Assembly (NCBI GenBank): GCA_023269675.1
Contig: JAHFSX010000043.1
Location: 1 to 52,202 of the forward strand
Direction: 5' to 3'
Origin: Verrucomicrobiota bacterium
GTDB lineage: Bacteria; Verrucomicrobiota; Kiritimatiellia; RFP12; UBA1067
DNA: 52,202 nt
The stretch's first letter is position 1; the number at the start of each line of letters is the position of its first letter. The position numbers and the translations under genes were made by a program. Shown here piece by piece: positions 36,788-43,176 of the stretch. The notes beneath the pieces were generated by a model. The model saw nothing but the letters and a program-made list of their open reading frames with translations. It was not told the DNA's origin and did no database searches.

Positions 36788-38388
36788 CCGATTTTACCGG
36801 AGGGAGTGTCGCGGCGTGCGCCGCGCTGGTGATGGCAGGCGTGGCCTACGGGTTGCGCGCGGGACTGCGCCGCCGCGCGGGCGACCCGCTGCGGGCACCG
36901 GTGAAGCTGGCCGCTCTGCTCAGCCTGCTGGTGCCCGGCGCCGTCGTGCTGCTGCTGACGCTGCCCGTGCTCGCCGCCTGCAAGCTGCACGGCGGCTGCG
37001 GCGAGTGGTTCCGGGCGCACGCTCCGTTCATCCGCGCCTGGGTCGCCTTCTGGTGGCTGGTGCTGCTGATCGACGGCGTCGAGTTCGCCCTGCGCTTCTT
37101 CTGCGCGTTGAGGGGCCGGCCTTTCCCGCTGCCCACGCTGATCCGCAACATCCTGCGCTTCCTGCTGCTGGTCGGCGCGCTGCTGCTGGTGGCGAAAACC
37201 GTGCTCGACCGCGACATCTCCACCGCGCTGGCCTCGACGGCGCTCCTGACCGCGGTGGTGGGCTTTGCGCTGCAGGGCGTGCTGGGCAATCTGCTGGCGG
37301 GCATGTCCATGCACATCGTCCGCTCCACCGTGCCCGGCGACTGGGTTGCCATCGGCGACGTCGAGGGCGAGGTGCTGGAGACCAACTGGCGCGAGACGCG
37401 CCTGCGCACGGTGGGCGGGCACATGCTGGTCGTGCCCAACAGCAAGGTCGCCGAGTCGGTGATCCACAACATGACCCATCCCACGCCCCTGCGCCGCATC
37501 CGCATCAGCGTGGGCGCCAGCTACTCGGACGCGCCCGCCGAGGTGATCGCCGCGCTCGAGGCGGCCGCGTGGAGCGTGCCCGAAGTCGTGCGCGACCCCA
37601 AGCCCAACGCGGTGCTCACCGAGTACAAGGACTTCGGCATCAACTACGACCTGCGCTTCTGGACCACCCGCTATTTCGACCGCGCCCGGCTGACCAGCGA
37701 CGTGCAAAGCCGCATCTGGTACCAGTTCAAGCGGCGCGGCATCGAGATCCCCTTCCCGATGAGCGACAAGCTGCTGAACGATTTCATGGAAGTCGTCTAC
37801 ACGCAGCGCACGCTGCCGCCCGAGGAGAAGCAGGTCGACCGGCATATCGCCGACCTGCGCCAGAGCGACTTCTGCCGCAAGCTGCTGATCGACCGGGACG
37901 GGCAGCCGCTGCTCACCGACGAGGAGCTGCGGCCGGTGGCCCGCTCCCTGCGCCGCGTGCAGTTCACGCGGGGCGAAACGCTCTTCACGCAGGGCGAGGC
38001 CGGCGAGGCGGCCTATGTGCTGGTGCGCGGCACCCTCACCGGACGCGTCGAGTTCCAGGCCGACGTGGCGGCCCACACGTTTGCGCTGGAAAGCGGCGCA
38101 CTGCTGGGCGAGATGAGTCTGGTGACCGGCCTGCCGCGCACCGCCACCCTGCAGGCCGCGGATGAGGCGGAGTTGTTGGAGATTCCCAAGGCCGCCTTTG
38201 TCCAGCTGCTCGGACTGCGCCCCGACATCCCGGCGAAGCTCGCCGAACTGGCGGCCCAGCGCGCGGCGCAAAACGCGGCGATGTACGAGAAGCTCAGAGC
38301 CATGCCGGCCTCGGGTCTGACCGCCTCGCTGCAGCGCGACAGCATCCTGCAGCGCTTCAAACGGCTGCTCGGGGGCGGCAGGAGTTAG
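36784..38388 (+). CDS. MscS-family channel with cyclic-nucleotide-binding domain
   Basis: Membrane channel of 534 residues. Four or five transmembrane segments precede the MscS pore helix ('TAVVGFALQGVLGNLLAGM', about 156-174) and the MscS beta domain ('VPGDWVAIGDVEGEVLETN', 'VVPNSKVAESVIHN'); a cytoplasmic alpha/beta region follows to about 340. Residues about 385-475 form a CNB domain whose phosphate-binding cassette is complete: 'GEMSLVTGLPRTATLQA', with Glu443 and Arg452. It is thus a bacterial cyclic-nucleotide-gated (bCNG-type) MscS homologue. Its start overlaps the hydrolase stop (ATGA). It ends the operon and should be the receptor of the cAMP made by the cyclase; members of this group are often weakly or not mechanosensitive. 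Confidence 0.94.
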   Translation: MTDFTGGSVAACAALVMAGVAYGLRAGLRRRAGDPLRAPVKLAALLSLLVPGAVVLLLTLPVLAACKLHGGCGEWFRAHAPFIRAWVAFWWLVLLIDGVEFALRFFCALRGRPFPLPTLIRNILRFLLLVGALLLVAKTVLDRDISTALASTALLTAVVGFALQGVLGNLLAGMSMHIVRSTVPGDWVAIGDVEGEVLETNWRETRLRTVGGHMLVVPNSKVAESVIHNMTHPTPLRRIRISVGASYSDAPAEVIAALEAAAWSVPEVVRDPKPNAVLTEYKDFGINYDLRFWTTRYFDRARLTSDVQSRIWYQFKRRGIEIPFPMSDKLLNDFMEVVYTQRTLPPEEKQVDRHIADLRQSDFCRKLLIDRDGQPLLTDEELRPVARSLRRVQFTRGETLFTQGEAGEAAYVLVRGTLTGRVEFQADVAAHTFALESGALLGEMSLVTGLPRTATLQAADEAELLEIPKAAFVQLLGLRPDIPAKLAELAAQRAAQNAAMYEKLRAMPASGLTASLQRDSILQRFKRLLGGGRS

Positions 38389-38514
38389 GAGTTAGGTTGC
38401 CGGACGGCCGCGGACGAGTCCAGCCCTTTTTCCGGCCTCTGTCTTCCGGCCTATGCCCTCTGTCCTCCGGCCTCTGTCCTCTGCCCTCCGTCCTCTGACT
38501 CGGCTCCCCTCACG
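38386..38514. repeat. Phrase repeat 'cctctgtcctccggcc'
   Basis: After an 'aggagttagg' phrase comes a pyrimidine-rich run of near-copies of 'ttccggcctctgtc', 'tccggcctctgtcc' and 'tctgccctccgtcc' (about 38427-38500). There is no hairpin terminator; it separates the channel gene from the convergent SH3-like gene. Confidence 0.7.
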
Positions 38515-39387
38515 TCAGTTCACGATTCGGACGGACACGGGCACGACGACGGGCAGCGACGACCCCTTCACGCGCCAGCGCGTGCCCTCCACCACGACGG
38601 AAGCGCCGATATGCGGGCCGTACGTGAGTGCGGGCGCCATGAGGTGGCAGACCGGGGCGGTGTCGCCGTCCGCCTGCCGCGCGACCAGACAGAACGGTGC
38701 GGTGACCGCGCCCACCGTGCCCCAATCGAGGATGCCGCTCAGCACCACCCGCGCGCCCTGTTCCGCCGTGTTGTCCAACGCGAACCCGCGCAATTCCGGC
38801 GGCGCCGCCACAGGCGTCTCCGCGGGCGGCGCGGCCACCACCGTCAGATTGCTCGCCACGGCAACGGGCGCGTTCGTCACGGCAAGGGCCATGCTCTCGT
38901 CCGCGGGGCTGGGCTCCACATCCTCAGGCGGCATCGCGGCCAGCGGTTCAACCTGGTCGCGCAACATCCAGAATCTGACGTCCGGCGGCGGTTTGATTCT
39001 GAGCCAGTCACCGTAAGAGCCGCGCACCTCGACACGCTCGCCTTTGTTCAGGCTGCCGACCGGCCGGAAGGACAAACCCGCCCCCGAACGCACGCGGCTC
39101 TTGTCGGCGAGCACCACGCCGTCTTTCACCAGTTCACGATAGACCCACACGCTCACGTTCTCAGGCGGCTCGACGCACACCCACGGCGCATCCGTCAATT
39201 CTCCGCGCACCGCGAGATCGCTGCCGGACGGCTGCCACGCCACCGCCTCGCGGAGCGCGTTGGTCGAGGCAAAGACCGCGGCGCGCCCCTCGATCACGCG
39301 CACGCGGCATGCCGGGTCCTCGGCAGCCGCCGCCTGAATCAGGACCGCCGCCGCTGCCACCGACAATCTGTGAAGACCTAAACGCAT
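38515..39387 (-). CDS. Exported SH3-like domain protein
   Basis: Secreted protein of 290 residues with a signal peptide (MRLGLHRLSVAAAAVLIQAAAA). Two SH3-like stretches are visible (about 25-90, 'VRVIEGRAAVFASTNALRE' to 'VSVWVYRELVKDG'; about 93-150, 'KSRVRSGAGLSFRPVGSLN', 'GDWLRIKPPPDVRFWMLRD'). A Pro/Ala-rich linker leads to a C-terminal beta region ('LSGILDWGTVGAVTAPFCL', 'GASVVVEGTRWRVKGSSLP') resembling an OB-fold. ATG 39387 is preferred over GTG 39396. Convergent with the cyclase-channel operon, which begins with another SH3b protein; both may bind the cell wall. Confidence 0.75.
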   Translation of the reverse strand: MRLGLHRLSVAAAAVLIQAAAAEDPACRVRVIEGRAAVFASTNALREAVAWQPSGSDLAVRGELTDAPWVCVEPPENVSVWVYRELVKDGVVLADKSRVRSGAGLSFRPVGSLNKGERVEVRGSYGDWLRIKPPPDVRFWMLRDQVEPLAAMPPEDVEPSPADESMALAVTNAPVAVASNLTVVAAPPAETPVAAPPELRGFALDNTAEQGARVVLSGILDWGTVGAVTAPFCLVARQADGDTAPVCHLMAPALTYGPHIGASVVVEGTRWRVKGSSLPVVVPVSVRIVN

Positions 39388-39464
39388 CGGATCCACCGCT
39401 CATTCAGCGCGCCCAGAGACTGGCGTGCCGCATCCCCAGGCGCCTCGTCCAAGGGCTCTGGCCA

Positions 39465-39517
39465 AAACGGAAAAGCCGCATGCGTACATCCCCGCGCGGG
39501 GGAGATACGCATGCGGC
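39465..39517 (-). terminator. Strong terminator after small basic protein gene
   Basis: GCCGCATGCGTA (39475-39486) pairs perfectly with TACGCATGCGGC (39506-39517), with an inner self-complementary CCCCGCGCGGGG. On the minus strand it is followed by 'ttttccgtttt'. Confidence 0.9.
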
Positions 39518-39552
39518 AAAAAAATCGATCAGGCAACGGCCCGACGCGGTTG

Positions 39553-39708
39553 CTACACGTCCGGCTTGGTCTTACGCAGACCCAACCCACGGTCACCGTC
39601 TTTCCACTGGCCGCGCTTCTTAAGCACGTTGACGCGCTCGAAACGCTTCAACACGTTGCGCTTTGCCGTAATCTTGCTGGAACCCTTCAAGCTGGTATGC
39701 TGACTCAT
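39553..39708 (-). CDS. PVC 'small basic protein' (Chlam_Ver_rRNA family)
   Basis: A 51-residue, strongly basic protein beginning MSQHTSLKGSSKITAKRNVL and continuing 'KRFERVNVLKKRGQWK' and 'GLRKTKPDV'. It matches what I know of the small basic protein family conserved in Chlamydiae and Verrucomicrobia (TIGR04137), whose function is unknown but which is proposed to bind RNA or the ribosome. ATG 39708 has the purine-rich 'agaggagaagagg' upstream, a good promoter, and a strong terminator 35 bp after the stop, so it is a well-expressed monocistronic gene. It is the best lineage marker here. Confidence 0.9.
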   Translation of the reverse strand: MSQHTSLKGSSKITAKRNVLKRFERVNVLKKRGQWKDGDRGLGLRKTKPDV

Positions 39709-39762
39709 TTACGCCTCTTCTCCTCTTTACGCCCGCCTTGGTCGTCAGATGTAAGGTCAAGG

Positions 39763-39790
39763 AGGATATCAAAAACGGGACGCATTTCAA
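39763..39790 (-). promoter_or_regulatory. Promoter of small basic protein gene
   Basis: On the minus strand TTGAAA (39790-39785) and TATCCT (39768-39763) are 16 bp apart, about 50 nt before ATG 39708. Confidence 0.55.
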
Positions 39791-39876
39791 CCGCAAAAAC
39801 ACGACTTTGCGAATTTAACGTTTTGCGGCCCTCTCGGGAAGCCGGCCCAGCCCTGACGGGGCAGGGCCGATTCCAC

Positions 39877-39890
39877 GAAGCGGCCGCTTC
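39877..39890. repeat. 14-bp perfect palindrome after pfp
   Basis: GAAGCGGCCGCTTC lies just beyond the phosphofructokinase stop, next to a second GC-rich inverted repeat (about 39843-39870). With no T-run, it could be a factor-independent pause site or a protein-binding site. Confidence 0.45.
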
Positions 39891-39896
39891 TCAGGT

Positions 39897-41093
39897 TCAG
39901 TCCCGCAGCTGCGCGAAACGCGCGCAGGGCGGCAGTTCACCGACCAGCGGACGCGCATAGTCGAGGAACGCCTGGGTCACGTTGTTGCCGGCCTTGTTGA
40001 TGAACTCGTCGGGCATGTGGCGCGTCTCCTTGGCCACACGGCGCAGCGGCACCACCTCGAAATCCACCGCGTATTTCTTGGTCGGCCGGCGCTTGATCGC
40101 GATCGAACCGCTCGAAACCTCGTCGCACACCGCAGCCTGCACCGCAGCCACGCCCACCAGCCGCGCCTCCATCGCGTCGGTCGCCGAGGCGATGCCCGGG
40201 AACGACCGCTGCAGATATCCGAAGGTGTCGGCGCGCACGCGCTTGATGCCGGCCTGCTCCTTGACCACCGTGGCCAGCAGGTCGCCCAGGGCGCCGGTGC
40301 CGCTCAGCTGCACGTTTCCGTGCGAATCGGCCTCCTGCGTGAACTTCGCGATGATCGGCGTGCCGTCCTTGTCGGCGATGCCTTCCGAGACCGCCACCAC
40401 GCAGCGGCGGTACTTCTTCACCGCGGCCTTCACGTCCTTCACAAAGCCCTCGATGCTGAAGGGGCGCTCCGGCAGGTACACCAGGTGCGGTCCGTCGTCC
40501 GGATCCTGGCGCGCCAGGGCCGCGGCCGCCGTGAGGAAGCCCGCGTTGCGCCCCATGATCACGTCGATCTTCACGCCGCCCAGCGCGCGGTTGTCCAGGT
40601 CGTCGCCCCGGACCGCGCAGGCCACGAAGCGCGCCGCGCTGCCGAAGCCCGGCGTGTGGTCGCTTTCGCGCAAATCGTTGTCGATGGTCTTGGGAATGTG
40701 GAAACAGCCGATGCCGTAATCCTCCCTCACAGCCTCCTCGTTGATGATGTGCACCGTCTCGGCCGAGTCGTTGCCGCCGATGTAGAAGAAGTAGCGGATC
40801 TCCAGTTTGCGCAGCACGCGGAAAATCGCCTGGCAATCCTCGGCCGTGGGCTTGCGGCGCACCGAGCCCAGCGCCGACGAAGGCGTGTTGGCCACCGCCT
40901 CGAGCGTCTTGCGGCTCTCCTTGCGCAGATCGATCAGGGTCTCGTCCAGAATACCCTGGATCCCGTGCAGCGCCCCGTAGATCTTGCCCACCGCGGGATT
41001 ATCCCGCGCCGCCAGCACCGCACCGACCAGGCTCTGGTTGATAACCATCGAAGGACCGCCGCTCTGGGCGATCAGCATATTACTTTTTTTCAT
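39897..41093 (-). CDS. pfp: Pyrophosphate-type phosphofructokinase
   Basis: Converts fructose 6-phosphate to the 1,6-bisphosphate in glycolysis; 398 residues. Motifs: 'IAQSGGPSMVINQSLVGAV' (donor loop), 'FFYIGGNDSAETVHIINEE', 'IPKTIDNDLRESDHTPGFG', 'IDVIMGRNAGFLTAAAALA'. The Lys in PKTIDND (Gly in ATP enzymes) and the Asp following GGN mark the PPi-dependent group; the usual GGDD is GGND here, with Asn at the residue that binds Mg2+ in ATP enzymes. AGGAGCGAGCT precedes ATG 41093. Divergent from the DUF721 gene over a 48-bp gap. The donor is inferred from motifs. Confidence 0.9.
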   Translation of the reverse strand: MKKSNMLIAQSGGPSMVINQSLVGAVLAARDNPAVGKIYGALHGIQGILDETLIDLRKESRKTLEAVANTPSSALGSVRRKPTAEDCQAIFRVLRKLEIRYFFYIGGNDSAETVHIINEEAVREDYGIGCFHIPKTIDNDLRESDHTPGFGSAARFVACAVRGDDLDNRALGGVKIDVIMGRNAGFLTAAAALARQDPDDGPHLVYLPERPFSIEGFVKDVKAAVKKYRRCVVAVSEGIADKDGTPIIAKFTQEADSHGNVQLSGTGALGDLLATVVKEQAGIKRVRADTFGYLQRSFPGIASATDAMEARLVGVAAVQAAVCDEVSSGSIAIKRRPTKKYAVDFEVVPLRRVAKETRHMPDEFINKAGNNVTQAFLDYARPLVGELPPCARFAQLRD

Positions 41094-41105
41094 AGCTCGC
41101 TCCTA

Positions 41106-41135
41106 TTCACCTCGTTCAGGTGGTTATGATATACT
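41106..41135 (+). promoter_or_regulatory. Promoter of DUF721 gene, possibly leaderless
   Basis: TTCACC (41106-41111) and TATACT (41130-41135) are 18 bp apart; an overlapping TATGAT lies at 41125-41130. With the first -10, transcription would begin at or next to ATG 41142. No ribosome-binding site is seen, so the message may be leaderless. A divergent -10 for pfp overlaps here. Confidence 0.5.
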
Positions 41136-41141
41136 GACACC

Positions 41142-41675
41142 ATGTTCAAAGGCAAACATCCGTTTGGGGCTGCGACTGGTTCCGAAGCCGACGCGCCCTC
41201 CCCTTTCGCTTCCGTCCCCGCCGAGTCCGCGTACCGGGTGGAGCCGACGCCGGTGCGCCGTCAGCTATCGCCGCGCGACCTGGCCCGCAACAGCGGCGTC
41301 AAAAAACTGTTCGACCATGTCATCCCCGGCCTGCCGATCGACGCCGACCCTCCCGAGACCCGTCAGGAGCCGGAGAAGTTCTCGGCCCTGATCGAGAAAA
41401 CGCTGAAGCGGCTCAACATCGCCGAGAGCCCCTGGCTCGACGAGCTGGTCCAGGCGTGGCCCCGGCTTGTGCCGCCCGAAGTGGCCAAGGTGACGCGCCC
41501 CGGCAAGTGGGACAACGGCATCCTCTACGTTTACGTGACCTCGTCCCCGCACCTGTTCGAGATCCGCCGCGCCCACCTGAAACGCATCGAGCAGTCCGTC
41601 CGCGCTTTCGCCGGAGACGACCGCGTCAAACAGGTGCGCCTGATGGTGAACAGCGTCCAGCTCCCCTACCATTGA
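41142..41675 (+). CDS. DUF721 / DciA-like protein
   Basis: Protein of 177 residues. The C-terminal half has the DUF721 (DciA) pattern 'WLDELVQAWPRLVPPEVAK', 'ILYVYVTSSPHLFEIRRAH', 'VKQVRLMVN'; DciA is the ancestral loader of the DnaB replicative helicase and is present in most bacteria lacking DnaC. The N-terminal 90 residues are poorly conserved and partly disordered, as in many homologues. No start other than ATG 41142 fits; the promoter abuts it. The following LUD gene lies 55 bp downstream. Confidence 0.8.
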   Translation: MFKGKHPFGAATGSEADAPSPFASVPAESAYRVEPTPVRRQLSPRDLARNSGVKKLFDHVIPGLPIDADPPETRQEPEKFSALIEKTLKRLNIAESPWLDELVQAWPRLVPPEVAKVTRPGKWDNGILYVYVTSSPHLFEIRRAHLKRIEQSVRAFAGDDRVKQVRLMVNSVQLPYH

Positions 41676-41730
41676 ACCCCCTTCTTGGCCATCTAACCGA
41701 CTTCCACCTAACACCCCAAGCAAGGACCCC

Positions 41731-42387
41731 ATGCAGCCCCGCACCCTCGAAATCAACACCTGGCTCTCCGAAATGAAGTGCCGCAAACTGGTCGCCAACC
41801 TCACCGCCAAACATTTCACGGCGGCCTACTGCGCCAACGCGCAGGCGGCGACAGACTACATCCTCGCACACGCCCAGACCGCCCACAGCATCGGCTTCGG
41901 CGGCTCACTCTCGGTGGCGGACCTGAAACTCACGACGCTCCTTACCGAGCAAGGCAAAGAGGTCCTGAACCACGGGTTCCCCGACCTCACGTTCGAGCAG
42001 CGCGTCGAGATCATGAAGCGGCAGCAGACCTGCGACCTGTTCCTGAGCGGCACCAATGCGGTGACCCTCGACGGCTGCCTCGTCAACATCGACGGCAACG
42101 GCAACCGCGTGGCCGCCATGATCTACGGCCCCTCGAAGGTCATCGTCGTCGTCGGACGCAACAAGATCGTCGAGGGCGACATCGCCGACGCCATCAAGCG
42201 CATCAAAGACCGGCCCGCGCCGGCCAACGCCATGCGCCTCGGCAGACAGACCCCCTGCGCCACCACCGGCTTCTGCTGCGATTGCGACTCGCCCCACCGC
42301 ATCTGCCACATCACCACCATCATCGACAGCAAGCCCTGCCTGACCGACTTCCACGTGCTGGTCGTGAACGAGGACATGGGCCTGTAA
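41731..42387 (+). CDS. LUD-domain protein (LutC/YkgG-like)
   Basis: Protein of 218 residues with the lactate-utilisation (LUD, DUF162) fold: 'HSIGFGGSLSVADLKLTTL', 'QQTCDLFLSGTNAVTLDGC', 'NGNRVAAMIYGPSKVIVVV' and 'NKIVEGDIADAIKRIKDRP'. The C-terminus adds a cysteine cluster, 'TPCATTGFCCDCDSPHRIC', which may bind an iron-sulfur cluster; LutC itself lacks this but stand-alone LUD proteins of this subfamily carry it. LutA and LutB partners are not nearby, so a lactate role is uncertain. AAGGA shortly before ATG 41731 serves as ribosome-binding site. Confidence 0.85.
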   Translation: MQPRTLEINTWLSEMKCRKLVANLTAKHFTAAYCANAQAATDYILAHAQTAHSIGFGGSLSVADLKLTTLLTEQGKEVLNHGFPDLTFEQRVEIMKRQQTCDLFLSGTNAVTLDGCLVNIDGNGNRVAAMIYGPSKVIVVVGRNKIVEGDIADAIKRIKDRPAPANAMRLGRQTPCATTGFCCDCDSPHRICHITTIIDSKPCLTDFHVLVVNEDMGL

Positions 42388-42565
42388 CGCTCGTCCATAA
42401 CTTCAAACCGATTACGATAAAGAGCACGATTAGGATGATGAGGAACCGGGGACCTTTCGTAATCCTGATCCTAATCCTAATCTTAATCGTTCAGCAAAGT
42501 TACCCCTCCGTTTGTTCCCGCTCTGCAGGCGGCCGGCAAACAGTCTACAGCCTAACAGCCTTCTT
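42388..42565. repeat. Phrase repeat 'taatcctaatc' and 'cagcctaacagccttct'
   Basis: AT-rich gap with 'cgattaggatgatgagga' (about 42430-42447) and an inverted, expanded relative 'cctgatcctaatcctaatc' (about 42464-42482), then the 17-nt phrase 42548-42564, identical to 14672-14688, directly before the start of the next gene. Confidence 0.75.
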
Positions 42566-43174
42566 ATGAAATCCTGCGACCACCTCGCACAAGACCCCGT
42601 GATGGCGGGCCTCATCGCTCGTTTCGGCAGGCTGCGCCTCACCTCCGGCCGCTCGGAGCCGTATGCGGCGCTGTGCGAGGCGGTCATCTATCAGCAGCTC
42701 AACGGCAAGGCCGCCGCCACTATCTTCGGACGCGTCGTGGACCAGATCGGCGGTGGCACCTTCCCCGACCCGCACCAGGTGGCCGGCGCCACGGACGAGG
42801 CGCTGCGGGCGGCCGGCCTCTCGCGCAACAAGGCCTTGTCGCTGCGCGACATCGCCCGCCACGCCCTGGACGGACGCCTGCCGACGCGCGCGGCCTGCAA
42901 GAAGCTCAGCGACGGCGAACTGATCGAGCGGCTCACCGACATCCGCGGCATCGGCCGCTGGACCGTGGAGATGTTCCTGATGTTCAACCTCGCCCGGCCG
43001 GACGTCCTGCCCGTAGATGACCTCGGCGTGCGCAAGGGGTATCAGAACGCCTACGGTTTGGCCGCTCCGCCCGCGCCCAAGGCGCTGGCCGAGATCGGTC
43101 TGCGCTGGGCGCCCTGCCGCACCCTCGCGGCCCTCTACCTCTGGCGCGCGGCCGACACCACCCCGCCGGCATAA
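42566..43174 (+). CDS. AlkA-like DNA-3-methyladenine glycosylase
   Basis: Base-excision repair glycosylase of the HhH-GPD superfamily, 202 residues. The fold begins 'YAALCEAVIYQQLNGKAAA'; the helix-hairpin-helix is 'LTDIRGIGRWTVEMFLMF' and the catalytic Asp lies in 'VLPVDDLGVRKGY' (probably Asp152). It lacks the iron-sulfur cysteines of endonuclease III, which fits AlkA-type enzymes that excise alkylated purines; the N-terminal AlkA domain is absent, as in short bacterial homologues. ATG 42566 directly follows a dispersed phrase repeat and no clear ribosome-binding site is visible. It converges on the xylanase gene, with 2 bp between the stops. Confidence 0.88.
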   Translation: MKSCDHLAQDPVMAGLIARFGRLRLTSGRSEPYAALCEAVIYQQLNGKAAATIFGRVVDQIGGGTFPDPHQVAGATDEALRAAGLSRNKALSLRDIARHALDGRLPTRAACKKLSDGELIERLTDIRGIGRWTVEMFLMFNLARPDVLPVDDLGVRKGYQNAYGLAAPPAPKALAEIGLRWAPCRTLAALYLWRAADTTPPA

Positions 43175-43176
43175 TT

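Noticed and set aside
33937..38388. CBASS or Pycsar anti-phage system
   Set aside because: A cyclase plus a nucleotide-gated effector invites this, but the cyclase has a periplasmic CHASE2 sensor and adenylate-type Lys/Thr residues, and no CD-NTase, Cap2/Cap3 or PycTIR/PycTM is present. Kept only as a remote alternative.
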